A DNA stretch of 64,000 nucleotides, from contig NZ_JARKMX010000014.1 of the NCBI RefSeq assembly GCF_029360705.1, positions 310,001 through 374,000 on the forward strand. The letters are read 5' to 3'. Shown piece after piece: positions 35,356 to 44,705 of this stretch (the first letter of the stretch is position 1; each line of letters starts with the position of its first letter). The DNA comes from Paraflavitalea pollutisoli. Lineage in GTDB: Bacteria > Bacteroidota > Bacteroidia > Chitinophagales > Chitinophagaceae. The translations under genes were made by a program, and so were the position numbers. The notes below the pieces were generated by a model. It was given only the letters and a program-made list of their open reading frames with translations. It searched no databases and was not told the origin of the DNA.

Positions 35356-37389
35356 ATGAAGACCAACGTGTTGCTCACCGCTGCACTGCTCGGCAGCCTG
35401 CTCGCTTGTAAAAATAATGAACAACCATCGGCCAAACCCGATGTGGTGGCCGCCAATATGGACACCACCGTACGCCCCGGCGATGATTTCTTTCTCTACG
35501 CCAATGGCGGTTGGATCAAACGCAACCCCATTCCCGCAACAGAAAGCCGTTGGACCATCGCACACCTCGTATTTGAAGAATTGTACAAGCGCACCCTGGC
35601 CATCAACGAAAAAGCCATTGCCGACAGTGCCAAAGGAGGAGCATCACAAAAGCTGGCCAAATTCTGGCTCAGTGCTATGGACACGGTAGCTATCGACAAA
35701 GCAGGTATTACGCCCTTGCAGCCCGAGCTGGATCGGATCAATGCCGTCGATGGTGTGCCAGCCATCCTGCAGCTCATCGCAGACTGGCAACCCAAAGGCA
35801 TTGCCCCGGCCTGGAGTGTCTACATCGACCAGGATCCCAAGAACAGTGATAAGATGGGCTTCCTGCTGTACCAGGGTGGCCTTGGCCTGGATGACCGCGA
35901 CTATTACCTCAAGACCGATGCTCGCACCGTGCAGGTCCGGCAGGAATATGTGAAGCACCTTGCCAACATGTTCAAACTGATGGGTGACGACACCACCACG
36001 GCAGCCACCCATGCAGCCAGCGTGATGCAGCTGGAGACCCGATTGGCCAAGGCATCGCGCCGCCTCGAAGACATGCGCGATCCCTATATCAACTACAACA
36101 AATTTGCCGTCACCGACCTAAAGCAACTCACCCCCGCTATCGACTGGCGAGTCTGGCTGAACCAGATCGGTGCCAAGGTGGTCGATACCGTTATTGTGGG
36201 GCAACCTGACTTCTACCGCGAACTGCAAAAGGCCCTTACCACTGTACCACTGGACCAATGGAAGGCCTATCTCCGCTGGAACCTGATCAATGCCTCCGCC
36301 AATTACCTCAGTCAGCCATTTGTTGACGAGCATTTCCACTTTTACTACACCGTGATACGTGGCACCAAAGCACTACGTCCACGGTGGAAAAGGGTGCTGG
36401 ACGAACAAAAAGACTTGATGGGAGAACTGGTGGGGCAGCTATTCGTGAAAGAATACTTCAACGAGGCAGCCAAACAACGGTACGAGCAAATGGTGGAAGC
36501 CATCCGCGATGCCCTCAAAGCCCGCATCAACCAGCTCGACTGGATGAGTGACAGCACCCGGCAAAAAGCCCTGCACAAGCTGGCGACCATGAAAAAGAAG
36601 GTAGGCTATCCCGATACCTGGAAAGATTTTTCAGCCATGGATATCGGGCATGTACCCTACGTGATCAATGTGCAGCGGGCACATGCCTGGTGGCATGAAT
36701 ACTATATCAAGAAATTGGGCAAACCGGTTGACCGCACGGAATGGGTAATGCCGCCGCAGGAATACAATGCTTATTACAATGCCTCCAACAACGAGATCGT
36801 GTTGCCAGCCGGCATCTTTACCATTCCCGGCTACCGCGATGAAGAAGTAGACGATGCCGTGGTTTATGGCTATGCCGCGGCTTCAACGATTGGACATGAG
36901 ATCACGCACGGGTTCGACGACCAGGGCCGCCAATTTGATGCACATGGTAACTTGCTGAGCTGGTGGACGAAGACCGACGAAGACAAATTCAACAAGCGGG
37001 CGGCCGTGATGGTCGATCAGTTCAACGGTTATGTTGTAACCGATACGCTTCGCATCAACGGCAAAGCGACGCTCGGCGAAAACATTGCCGACCTGGGTGG
37101 TATTCTCCTGGGATGGGATGCCTTTAAACTTACCGATCAGTACAAAAAGGGGGAAAAGATTGCCGGACTTACGCCAGCGCAACGATACTTCCAGGGGTAT
37201 GCACTCGGCTGGCTGGGGCATGCACGTCCCGAGTCACTGGCCGACCAATTGCTCACCGATGTGCATTCACCGGCTCAGTACCGTGTCAATGGCCCCATGG
37301 CCGATGTAGATGCATTTTACGAGACTTTTGGCCTGAAGCCAGGTGACAAGCTCTACCGGGCCGACAGTGCGCGGGTACGGATCTGGTAG
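35356..37389 (+). CDS. M13-family metallopeptidase, lipoprotein
   Basis: The 677-residue protein has a type II signal peptide with lipobox GSLLAC, then the M13 N-terminal helical domain opening DTTVRPGDDFFLYANGGWIK. The catalytic site is H514-EIT-H518 in STIGHEITHGFDDQGRQFDA, with the third zinc ligand in GENIADLGG (Glu575, Asp579); NAYYNASNNEIVLPAGI is the conserved substrate-binding NAYY. This is a neprilysin/PepO-type endopeptidase acting on peptides at the envelope. Length is standard for the family. Confidence 0.94.
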   Translation: MKTNVLLTAALLGSLLACKNNEQPSAKPDVVAANMDTTVRPGDDFFLYANGGWIKRNPIPATESRWTIAHLVFEELYKRTLAINEKAIADSAKGGASQKLAKFWLSAMDTVAIDKAGITPLQPELDRINAVDGVPAILQLIADWQPKGIAPAWSVYIDQDPKNSDKMGFLLYQGGLGLDDRDYYLKTDARTVQVRQEYVKHLANMFKLMGDDTTTAATHAASVMQLETRLAKASRRLEDMRDPYINYNKFAVTDLKQLTPAIDWRVWLNQIGAKVVDTVIVGQPDFYRELQKALTTVPLDQWKAYLRWNLINASANYLSQPFVDEHFHFYYTVIRGTKALRPRWKRVLDEQKDLMGELVGQLFVKEYFNEAAKQRYEQMVEAIRDALKARINQLDWMSDSTRQKALHKLATMKKKVGYPDTWKDFSAMDIGHVPYVINVQRAHAWWHEYYIKKLGKPVDRTEWVMPPQEYNAYYNASNNEIVLPAGIFTIPGYRDEEVDDAVVYGYAAASTIGHEITHGFDDQGRQFDAHGNLLSWWTKTDEDKFNKRAAVMVDQFNGYVVTDTLRINGKATLGENIADLGGILLGWDAFKLTDQYKKGEKIAGLTPAQRYFQGYALGWLGHARPESLADQLLTDVHSPAQYRVNGPMADVDAFYETFGLKPGDKLYRADSARVRIW

Positions 37390-37415
37390 TGAAGCAGATG
37401 TTGTAACTTAGTAAG

Positions 37416-38270
37416 ATGGATGCCCTCATTCATACGCTGTTCGAGTCTGGCTTTTACCGCATCATGGATTTCAAATGCCAGTGTGTGGACTGCCGTACGT
37501 CCAAACCCGAGTACAGCGAAGCATTCGCCATCAGTTTCGTACGCAAGGGCAATTTTTTGTTCAATGTGTTCCGGCGTTCGCTGGATTCCTATACCGGTTG
37601 TGTATTGATCACCAAGCCCGGCTACGAACGTACGGTGACCCATGCGCACAGCGTACCCGATGAATGCACCATCTTTCAGTTCACGCCCAGCTTTTATACA
37701 GCGCTGCTGGAACAATATGGGAAAACGACCTTCTTTAGCAATGATGACCTCCATTCTACCTTGTACAAAACCACTCCGGAGACGGAGTTCCTGCATTTCT
37801 ACATTGCCCGTTTGATCTTGAGCCGTACCGGCAGCAAACTGCAGGTGGATAACCTCGTGATGGAAATCGTACACCAGGTACTGGGCAGCATCACTGATTA
37901 CCATCCCGACCAACGCATACATACCCGCCTCAAGCAACAACACCTTACCACGATCGAAGGGGCCAAGCAATACCTCACCGAACATTATACCGATGATATC
38001 TCGCTGCAGGACCTGGCTACGCATTGCCATGTGAGTCCATTCCATTTCAGCCGTATTTTCAAGACTTTTACGCAGACCTCCCCACATCAGTTCCTGCTTT
38101 CCATCCGGCTAAAACATGCAGAATTACTGCTGAAAGACACTACCCTACCGGTATCGGATATTGCTTTTACGACCGGCTTCAACAGCATCGAACATTTCAC
38201 CGCCGCCTTCCGGCAAAAATACCATTGTCCGCCGGCCGCTTACCGCAACAAGTTCGTAGTTGCTTCCTGA
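37416..38270 (+). CDS. AraC-family transcriptional regulator
   Basis: The 284-residue protein has a cupin-like N-terminal sensing domain (about 20-110) and a C-terminal AraC helix-turn-helix pair (about 175-280): EHYTDDISLQDLATHCHVSP followed by FSRIFKTFT and DIAFTTGFNSIEHFTAAFRQ. It starts 27 bases after the M13 gene stop on the same strand, with TAACTTAG as a possible own -7 element. Ligand and targets are unknown; the nearby DinB-like gene is a plausible target. Confidence 0.92.
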   Translation: MDALIHTLFESGFYRIMDFKCQCVDCRTSKPEYSEAFAISFVRKGNFLFNVFRRSLDSYTGCVLITKPGYERTVTHAHSVPDECTIFQFTPSFYTALLEQYGKTTFFSNDDLHSTLYKTTPETEFLHFYIARLILSRTGSKLQVDNLVMEIVHQVLGSITDYHPDQRIHTRLKQQHLTTIEGAKQYLTEHYTDDISLQDLATHCHVSPFHFSRIFKTFTQTSPHQFLLSIRLKHAELLLKDTTLPVSDIAFTTGFNSIEHFTAAFRQKYHCPPAAYRNKFVVAS

Positions 38271-38383
38271 TCAGCAGGACATAACCTGGATGACGTTCGG
38301 GCCGGTTGCTGGTTGGAGCCTGGTTCTTTTTCCCCAGGTACCAATTCAGCAAGATTCCTTAACCCTGCCGGAGGGGCCCATAA

Positions 38384-38391
38384 TAGCTTTG
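38384..38391 (+). promoter_or_regulatory. -7 promoter element for DinB-like gene
   Basis: TAGCTTTG matches TAnnTTTG exactly and lies 16 bases before the ATG at 38408, giving a leader of roughly ten bases. There is no clear TTTG at -33. Confidence 0.5.
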
Positions 38392-38407
38392 TGCGAAACA
38401 AATAGAC

Positions 38408-38833
38408 ATGCAAACACAAGTAGCCATGACCACACCCTTGCTCAAGACATTGGAAACGTCCCGGGAGTACACGCTGGCGGTAGCAGAAGCCATGCCCGAA
38501 CAGGCCTATGACTCAAAACCAGCAGGCGCCGGCTGGAATTTCCGTGAGCTGTTGCAGCACATTGCCTACGGTATTGGTTGGTGGGAAGACAATTACATCA
38601 ACGGAAAAGAGACCGATTGGGCACCACCTGCTGAAACCCTGAAAAAGAAACAGGTGATCGCGTCCATCAATGATGCCTATAGCCGGTTGAAAGCAACGAT
38701 GGATGGCAGCCAGCTGAATGAGGCCGGTTTGCAGGGATTTCACGCTACATTGGATCATATTACCCACCATCGCGGTCAGGCCGTGCTGCACCTGCGGTGC
38801 CAGGGCATTGAACCACCGGCCTATACTTACTAA
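38408..38833 (+). CDS. DinB-like metal-binding four-helix protein
   Basis: The 141-residue protein has the DinB superfamily layout with three metal-ligand histidines in the expected places: LLQHIAYGIGWWEDN and LDHITHHRGQAVLHLR. The WNFRELLQHI segment and the closing HRGQ..LHLR are hallmarks. In Firmicutes relatives serve in bacillithiol transfer or maleylpyruvate isomerase-like reactions; given the bacillithiol gene bshC in this genome, a thiol-related role is possible but unproven. A second ATG at 38426 is an alternative start. Confidence 0.85.
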   Translation: MQTQVAMTTPLLKTLETSREYTLAVAEAMPEQAYDSKPAGAGWNFRELLQHIAYGIGWWEDNYINGKETDWAPPAETLKKKQVIASINDAYSRLKATMDGSQLNEAGLQGFHATLDHITHHRGQAVLHLRCQGIEPPAYTY

Positions 38834-38853
38834 GGAAAGTATCGCCCATGAAA

Positions 38854-38896
38854 AACCGGTTATCGCTGCGGCACCGTCCGCGGCAATAACCGGTTT
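38854..38896. terminator. Bidirectional terminator between DinB-like and dipeptide epimerase genes
   Basis: AACCGGTTATCGC and GCAATAACCGGTT pair with one mismatch; A and T runs flank both sides and an inner CGG/CCG stem extends the hairpin. It serves two convergent genes. Confidence 0.75.
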
Positions 38897-38916
38897 GATC
38901 ACTACGACCTATTTTG

Positions 38917-39948
38917 TTATAATGACTTCTCGTAAATTTCGGTATAGTCCACGCCCAGACCGGGTTTGTTGGTCAGCACCACCCTGCCCTGCTCGAAAGT
39001 GAGGCCGGTGGCAATATCTTCTTTCAGCAACAGCGGGCCGTCCATATCCACATAGTCAACCAGCGGCGAAAGCTGCGCAATCGCCGCAGAGCCAATCGAG
39101 CTTTCATTCATACTGCCGATCATCACCTTCAAGCCCAATGACCGGGCTTTGTCGATCATGAAACGCGCAGGCGTAATGCCACTGCACTTGGTGAGCTTGA
39201 TATTGATACCATGAAAGTGACCGGCGCATTTCTCTACATCGCCCTGCACCACACAGGATTCATCCGCTATCAGTGGCAGTGGCGACTCCTGATACAGCCT
39301 CTTCATACCTTCCCAGTTGTCTTTAGCGAGGGGCTGTTCGATAAACTCTACACCCAGGGTGGCGAGTTGCGGTATCTTCTCCAGCGCTTCTTCCACCGTC
39401 CACCCGGCATTGGCATCGATGCGGAAGACCGCATCGGTATGTTTACGCAAGGCTTGCACGATGGCAATATCTTCGTGGGTACCCAGCTTGATCTTATAGA
39501 TGGGCCAGGGCATTTCTTTCATCTTCTCTACCATCTTGTCGATGGTATCGATACCAATGGTGTAATCGGTGGGGGGAGCCTTGGTGGTATCCAGTTTCCA
39601 CAACTGGTGCAGCGGCTGACGGTAGGCCTTGCCCCACATATCCCACACGGCGATATCGAGCGCACAGACCAGAAAATTATTCTGCGGTAATAGATGATGC
39701 AGGTAATGCCAATAACGCTCCGGTTCGGTAAACGCAAATTGTTCGATCATTTGCTTTTTACGCTCCAGGTCTTCCACCATCTTCTCCACCGGGATATTGT
39801 AGTAGGCAATGGCCGGTGCTTCTCCATAGCCTATGATGCCACGATGTTCTACCTCCACCACGAGTGAAGGCTGGTGTGTTTTGGTGCCTTTGGAGATGGT
39901 GAAGGGATGGCGAAAAGGCAGGTTGTACGTCTTGTAAGTAACTTTCAT
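38917..39948 (-). CDS. Dipeptide epimerase (enolase superfamily)
   Basis: The 343-residue protein is of the muconate-lactonizing subgroup: the K-x-K general base pair is YKIKLG, metal ligands are D and N in RIDANAGW, E in FIEQPL and D in IADESC, the second base Lys is in NIKLTKCSG, and the C-terminal DMDGPLLL is the DxD signature that binds the dipeptide amino group in L-Ala-D/L-Glu-type epimerases. It would epimerise dipeptides released from peptidoglycan turnover. Substrate preference cannot be read from this alone. It is separated by 54 bases from the 4-alpha-glucanotransferase gene upstream. Confidence 0.88.
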   Translation of the reverse strand: MKVTYKTYNLPFRHPFTISKGTKTHQPSLVVEVEHRGIIGYGEAPAIAYYNIPVEKMVEDLERKKQMIEQFAFTEPERYWHYLHHLLPQNNFLVCALDIAVWDMWGKAYRQPLHQLWKLDTTKAPPTDYTIGIDTIDKMVEKMKEMPWPIYKIKLGTHEDIAIVQALRKHTDAVFRIDANAGWTVEEALEKIPQLATLGVEFIEQPLAKDNWEGMKRLYQESPLPLIADESCVVQGDVEKCAGHFHGINIKLTKCSGITPARFMIDKARSLGLKVMIGSMNESSIGSAAIAQLSPLVDYVDMDGPLLLKEDIATGLTFEQGRVVLTNKPGLGVDYTEIYEKSL

Positions 39949-40002
39949 TACTGGTTCGCAGATTTAAGTCTGCAATATACACCAGCCAGGGCCTGCTACT
40001 CA

Positions 40003-42705
40003 CTATCCGCGTCCACTTTTCTCTACCTGTTCCTTGAGGTCTTCGTTGAAAGCCTTCTCCTTGATCAATTGCTCGAGCGGAATATGCATGCGGTAACGCC
40101 AGTAATGGCCTGATATCGCTGGTATGTTGATGCGCTCGGCCTGCGGGTTATCGCTGCGCAGCGACTCGCTGGTACCGAGAATATCCTGCAACTGGAAGAT
40201 GGCCCACATTGCGGGAGCATGCAGGTGTTGCAGTACAATTGCCTTGTTTATCCAGGCTTCGCAGAAGAAAGGCGCATCGCCCCATTGTTGCAGCTCATTG
40301 TTATAAAAGCGCTGGATCTTTTCCCGGTCTTCTTCCCACCAGCCGCGGATCGTACTCATGTCGTGGGTTGATGGTGTTACCACTGAGAGATAGGGTGCTT
40401 TGGCCGGGTTGAAGAATTCGTGATTGGCATCTTTCGGCATACGCTGGATCTCGAGGCTGAGGATGCCCAACTGTTTCATCACAGTTGGTACACAACCTGG
40501 CACCAGGCCAAGGTCTTCGCCGCAGATCAGCATATTGGTAGCGCGCTTCAATGCCGGCAACCTTTTCATGGCTTCCTTCATCCAGTAAGCATCCTGGCGA
40601 CGGAAGAAATAGTCTACGTACAGCTCATTGAGTAAATACTGTGTATGCAGGTCGAGGTGCCGGAATGAGGTAGTACTGCCGATACCGAAACGGAAATGGA
40701 ATTGCTGACCGTTGGATCCGGGCTCTTCGAACAGGATGACGTTCGAAATAAGGTCATATAATCCTTGCCGGATATGCTGGTGGTCGGCAGTTGCCTCCAG
40801 CGTGCTGAAATATTGTTCTACCTGCCGCTGCGTGGTAAACTCGGGCTTCAGCTCGTAGGTACCGTCGCCGATGGCATGCAGGAAGGGTTTGAACTTATCG
40901 TTGTTGGGACCGAAGAGCTCCCAGAGTATGGCATCGTTGATACAGGGTTTGCAATAGCGGTAGTGGTCGAACCAGATGCCCCGGGCGGCAAATTCGTTCA
41001 ATGCTACCGGTATAGCGTGTACAAAGCGGCCCATGATGCCTTCTACCGCATTGATAGGAATACTCCAGATCCGGAAGAAACCCAGGATATGGTCGATGCG
41101 GAAGGCATCGAAGTAATTGCCCATCTGCACAAAGCGGCGATGCCACCATTCGAATTGATCTTCAGCCATACGGTCCCAGTTGTAGGTCGGGAAACCCCAG
41201 TTCTGTCCGCGTACCGCGAAATCATCGGGTGGTGCACCGGCCTGCATCTCCATATGGTATAGCTCGGGCTCCATCCACGCATCGACACCATAACGGTATA
41301 CACCGATGGGGATATCGCCTTTCAGGATGACGCCGTGTTTGTGCGCATACTCAGCTGCGGCTTTCAATTGCAGGTGCAGGTGGTACTGCGTGTAATAATG
41401 CCAGGCAATTTCATCATAGTGTTTGGCTTTGGGCGACACAAACTTGTCGATGGCTGCCACACTATATTGGCTATGTGTTTTCCACTGGTTGAAATCGGAG
41501 GTCTTGTATTTATCCCGCAGACAGCTGAAGGCCGCATAGGGAACCAGCCAATGTTTGTTTTGCTCGAAGAACAGGAAATAGTCCTTGTCTTTCAACAGTG
41601 CTTCTTTTTGCACCGCATACAACTCACGGATCACCCCAAGCTTGATTTTCATGACCGCCTCGTAATCCATATCGGGCAGCTCGTTGAGCTCCTTTTGTTT
41701 CTTCTTTAGCGGTTTGAGGATATCTGCATACTGCTTGCCGGCTACGGTATCGAGGTTGAGGTATAGCGGATGCAGGGCAAAAGCCGATATGGCCGCATAG
41801 GGATAGGTATCGAGCCAGGTATGGGTGGCGATGGTATCGTTGACGGGCAGGATCTGGATCAGCTTCAGACCGGTTTTGCGTGCCCAGTCTACCAACCCGT
41901 TCAGGTCGGTAAACTCACCGGTGCCGAAGGAGTTTTTACTGCGTAAGCTAAATACTGGTACGGACACGCCCGCCCCTTTCCAGGTATCGTTGGGAATATG
42001 CACAAAACCATCGTGCGAGATGGTCATACTGGCCTCTTCGTCTTTCGGCCCTTCGAGACCATACAGTATCCGGTTGTCGCCCGTCTCGAAGCGCACAAAA
42101 CGTTGTTCTTTGGTGTCGTACACACCGTATTTATAATACAGCGGAAAATCTTCGCGTGGCAAGGTCAATTTGACCGACCACCAGCCGTTCTCCCGTACCA
42201 GCAGGATGGGTTCATCGGTATTCCAGTTGCCGGTATCGGACGTATTGCCGAGCAGGCAAAGTGCTTCGTGTTTCGACAGCAACGGAGCTTTTACTTTGAA
42301 CTGGTGGGTGAACTTCTTCGGCTGTTTGGTTTTCGATTTGGCAGGCTCGGCCAGCAGCACTTCCTGATAAGGATCGGTATAGAAAACGTTCTCGAATTCG
42401 CCGGCATGGTTCCAGGTATCTACGAGCTGGAGGTAAGTGGCATTACCTGCCTGTGCAGCCTCGATCACCCGCTCACCCCATTCGAGTAAGCGGAAGCCTT
42501 CTTCGTTTTGAAAGACATAATTGTACCGGATGGCGCCCGATTCGGGAAACTCGGTCTCGATCGTGCCATGCCAGAAGTCATTGTTCAGGTGGTTCAGGGT
42601 AAATGCCTTCTCCGCATCACCATTACCCAATGCCTCGACGTTGCCGGTCACTGCCAGCAATTGGCCATATTGGGTATGAAAACGAACGTAAAAATGAATT
42701 GTCAT
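40003..42705 (-). CDS. malQ: 4-alpha-glucanotransferase with two CBM20 domains (GH77, DPE2-like)
   Basis: The 900-residue protein starts with two CBM20 starch-binding domains (about 1-110 and 125-235; for example VRFHTQYGQLLAVTGNVEAL and LLGNTSDTGNWNT) followed by a GH77 barrel. Catalytic residues are visible as nucleophile Asp in FDAFRIDHILGF, acid/base Glu in LICGEDLGLVP and Asp in VTPSTHDMSTIRG. The long barrel insertion matches the plant DPE2/Bacteroidota type, about 200-400 residues longer than E. coli MalQ. It moves glucosyl units between malto-oligosaccharides or glycogen-like polymers in the cytoplasm. Confidence 0.94.
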   Translation of the reverse strand: MTIHFYVRFHTQYGQLLAVTGNVEALGNGDAEKAFTLNHLNNDFWHGTIETEFPESGAIRYNYVFQNEEGFRLLEWGERVIEAAQAGNATYLQLVDTWNHAGEFENVFYTDPYQEVLLAEPAKSKTKQPKKFTHQFKVKAPLLSKHEALCLLGNTSDTGNWNTDEPILLVRENGWWSVKLTLPREDFPLYYKYGVYDTKEQRFVRFETGDNRILYGLEGPKDEEASMTISHDGFVHIPNDTWKGAGVSVPVFSLRSKNSFGTGEFTDLNGLVDWARKTGLKLIQILPVNDTIATHTWLDTYPYAAISAFALHPLYLNLDTVAGKQYADILKPLKKKQKELNELPDMDYEAVMKIKLGVIRELYAVQKEALLKDKDYFLFFEQNKHWLVPYAAFSCLRDKYKTSDFNQWKTHSQYSVAAIDKFVSPKAKHYDEIAWHYYTQYHLHLQLKAAAEYAHKHGVILKGDIPIGVYRYGVDAWMEPELYHMEMQAGAPPDDFAVRGQNWGFPTYNWDRMAEDQFEWWHRRFVQMGNYFDAFRIDHILGFFRIWSIPINAVEGIMGRFVHAIPVALNEFAARGIWFDHYRYCKPCINDAILWELFGPNNDKFKPFLHAIGDGTYELKPEFTTQRQVEQYFSTLEATADHQHIRQGLYDLISNVILFEEPGSNGQQFHFRFGIGSTTSFRHLDLHTQYLLNELYVDYFFRRQDAYWMKEAMKRLPALKRATNMLICGEDLGLVPGCVPTVMKQLGILSLEIQRMPKDANHEFFNPAKAPYLSVVTPSTHDMSTIRGWWEEDREKIQRFYNNELQQWGDAPFFCEAWINKAIVLQHLHAPAMWAIFQLQDILGTSESLRSDNPQAERINIPAISGHYWRYRMHIPLEQLIKEKAFNEDLKEQVEKSGRG

Positions 42706-43021
42706 CGTAGGTGTTTTCCAGTCAATCAGCCCCCATCCACGCAGGGTTTGGTTGGGCGAATTTATTACAAAGTGTACTAATTACGCGAACTATCCCCACC
42801 CGTTTGCGAACATGTTATGGAAAACATATATATCGAACCGGGTAAAGTCGGCCTGTGCTGCCTTTCAGGGCAGGCAACAACTTTGCGAAAAAAGAATGCC
42901 AACTTGTTGTAAAACGTGCGAAACGGGTCTGAAAGTGCCACTGGTAGCGGGTAAAAAATATTTACGGAACTATTTCACAATTAACTGTTTCGTCCTATTT
43001 TTGCGCAAATTCTTACGTACC
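42706..43021. other. Divergent intergenic region, malQ / small membrane protein
   Basis: This 316-base gap holds the promoter of the small gene (42973-43003) and a CTGCC/GGGCAG hairpin (about 42858-42874). An in-frame ATG at 42752 would extend the small gene upstream, but that frame is Cys-rich and runs through the promoter, so it is not used. Nothing else is seen. Confidence 0.55.
42973..43003 (+). promoter_or_regulatory. Bacteroidota-type promoter of the 50-residue membrane protein
   Basis: TTTC (42973-42976), 19 bases, then TATTTTTG (42996-43003): only one base off the TTTG-N19-TAnnTTTG consensus. Transcription would begin about 12 bases before the ATG at 43022. Confidence 0.7.
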
Positions 43022-43174
43022 ATGGCTAATAAAAGAAACAAGGGCTTATACATGATCTTATTCCTGCTCTCTTGTGTGGCATTTGGAGCAGCTATCTTTT
43101 TGCGTTGGGAATACCTGACCCTGATCATTCCTTTCGTGTGCACTTATTTCGTTTTGGCACTGGACATTATCTAA
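43022..43174 (+). CDS. Small two-helix membrane protein, 50 residues
   Basis: After a basic N-terminus (MANKRNKG) there are two membrane segments (LYMILFLLSCVAFGAAIFL and YLTLIIPFVCTYFVLALDII). It has a near-consensus promoter immediately upstream and a strong terminator immediately after, so it is a well-formed monocistronic gene. I do not know its function. It is too short for most gene finders' confidence, but its own transcription signals support it. Confidence 0.75.
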   Translation: MANKRNKGLYMILFLLSCVAFGAAIFLRWEYLTLIIPFVCTYFVLALDII

Positions 43175-43197
43175 GACCGATCCAACTCATTATAATG

Positions 43198-43225
43198 AGC
43201 CATCCTGCACAGGATGGCTTTTTTT
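43198..43225 (+). terminator. Strong intrinsic terminator
   Basis: AGCCATCCT and AGGATGGCT pair perfectly around GCAC, followed by seven Ts. It ends the small membrane protein transcript. Confidence 0.9.
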
Positions 43226-43262
43226 ATGGCTTTCCGGGTGGAAGACCGACTTCCCCAACCCA

Positions 43263-43288
43263 ACAAAAAAGCCACCCGAAGGTGGCTT
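43263..43288 (-). terminator. Intrinsic terminator of the L,D-transpeptidase gene
   Basis: AAGCCACC-CGAA-GGTGGCTT forms an 8-base-pair stem with a four-base loop, and on the minus strand it is followed by a run of six Ts. It lies 22 bases beyond the gene's stop. Confidence 0.85.
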
Positions 43289-43309
43289 CCTATAGAAGTT
43301 TGCATGTAA

Positions 43310-44527
43310 TCAGTTATTGAGTGTGGCACTGCTGGAAGGACTGCTGGTCGTGCTCGCTGCTGCTTCCGGCCGTTCGATGTAGAGGGATTGTTTCAGCCTG
43401 ATAGACACATTTTGCTCCAGGCGCACGGCGGGTACCCAATCGGGCATCGCATCGAAGGCATCCATCAGTTTATCGTTCAGTTCCTCATTACCGCCTTTCA
43501 GCACTTTGGCATAACCAGGCTTGCCGTTCTTATCGATCACGAACTCGATCATCACGTAGGCCTTCTTCTGCCCTTCGTCGAGGTACTGGGCCATCTCATG
43601 GCTCAACTTGTCGATAAAGGCCTGGAAACCGGGATTACCGCCCGGAAATACGGGCAACTTATTGACCACAGCGAAGGTTTCGCCGGTAAACTCTTTTACA
43701 GGACGGGGATCGCGTTTCTTGACCACCTTCACGGGTTTCTCCGGGGCCGGTGGTATGACGCCTTCGATCACGTAATTGCCTTTTTTAGCGACCATGACCA
43801 CGGGCAGGCGTTTGGTGGCTTCAAAATACAGGTAAGCATGCTTCAGTTCGTCGGCCAGGGCCGTATACTCGGGAAAATCCTTCACATGCTTGGCCAGGTA
43901 ATCGGAGCTCTTCTGGTTTTTGAATTGGATCGGGAAGATGTGTACGGGAATGAATTCCTGCCCCTGTGCGCGCGCGTTGGCCGCCAGGATGTACAGTTCT
44001 TCGATCTGTGCATCATTGACCGGAATACAACCGGTGGTTACACAACTGCCGTGGATGTAGATATCACCACCCGGAGCGATAGAATCACCGAGGATGCGAT
44101 CGGACGAGTTGGGATAATTGAGGCCCAGCGACAAATGGTATTGGCTGCGTGGGTTGAACTCATTGATGTAATAAAAACCTTCGGGCACCTGGTAATCGCC
44201 CTGCATACGTTTGGGACCAAGAGTACCTGCCAGCGCGCATACCTTATAGGTTTTAAATAACTGGAAAGGTTCGTTGGGCGCATTTTTTACCCACACTTCG
44301 AGCTGACTATCGTACTTGAACGAACGCAAATACATATAGCGGAAGGGCCAGGCCATGCCTTTTTCCAGGAACTGTTTGCGGAGGGTATCTTCTTTGCGTT
44401 TCCAGGCATCGCTGGTGCGGGGAAATGTCTTTTGGTACTCAACAAAGTTGAAGGTGGGGGCAGCGTTCTGCGACCACGCGTAGGTCCCGCCAAGCAAGAC
44501 CACTGCCACTAGAAGTACATATTTCAT
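43310..44527 (-). CDS. L,D-transpeptidase (YafK type) fused to TonB C-terminal domain
   Basis: The ATG at 44527 starts a signal peptide (MKYVLLVAVVLLGGTYAWSQ); 405 residues. The first two-thirds is a YkuD-fold domain of the YafK/DpaA type: GTLGPKRMQGDYQVPEGFYYI, YHLSLGLNYPN and the catalytic site IYIHGSCVTTGCIPV with His and Cys. After a Pro/Lys linker (PPAPEKPVKVVKKRDPRPVK) comes a TonB-C-like domain (about 285-385): VNKLPVFPGGNPGFQAFI and VMIEFVIDKNGKPGYAKVL. The enzyme part would form or cut bonds in peptidoglycan or to bound lipoprotein. The TonB-C domain without a membrane anchor is odd; it may dock to an outer-membrane or TonB partner. Confidence 0.88.
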   Translation of the reverse strand: MKYVLLVAVVLLGGTYAWSQNAAPTFNFVEYQKTFPRTSDAWKRKEDTLRKQFLEKGMAWPFRYMYLRSFKYDSQLEVWVKNAPNEPFQLFKTYKVCALAGTLGPKRMQGDYQVPEGFYYINEFNPRSQYHLSLGLNYPNSSDRILGDSIAPGGDIYIHGSCVTTGCIPVNDAQIEELYILAANARAQGQEFIPVHIFPIQFKNQKSSDYLAKHVKDFPEYTALADELKHAYLYFEATKRLPVVMVAKKGNYVIEGVIPPAPEKPVKVVKKRDPRPVKEFTGETFAVVNKLPVFPGGNPGFQAFIDKLSHEMAQYLDEGQKKAYVMIEFVIDKNGKPGYAKVLKGGNEELNDKLMDAFDAMPDWVPAVRLEQNVSIRLKQSLYIERPEAAASTTSSPSSSATLNN

Positions 44528-44705
44528 CTGGTAGAATCCCACGGATTGATAACGTAATTTTTTGACCTGTTATTTCGGTACTTGGGTCAAATGCAGCATT
44601 AAAATTAACACAAATGATGGCGCAAAAATCAGCCCAGATTGTTAACAATGTGAAAAACTAAGTGAAAACCCGTGTAGGAACTACGTGCAGCACCGTAAAA
44701 AATGA

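Noticed and set aside
42752-43021. Upstream extension of the 50-residue membrane protein to 140 residues
   Set aside because: The extension crosses the promoter and is Cys-rich without any similarity; the ATG at 43022 fits the transcription signals.
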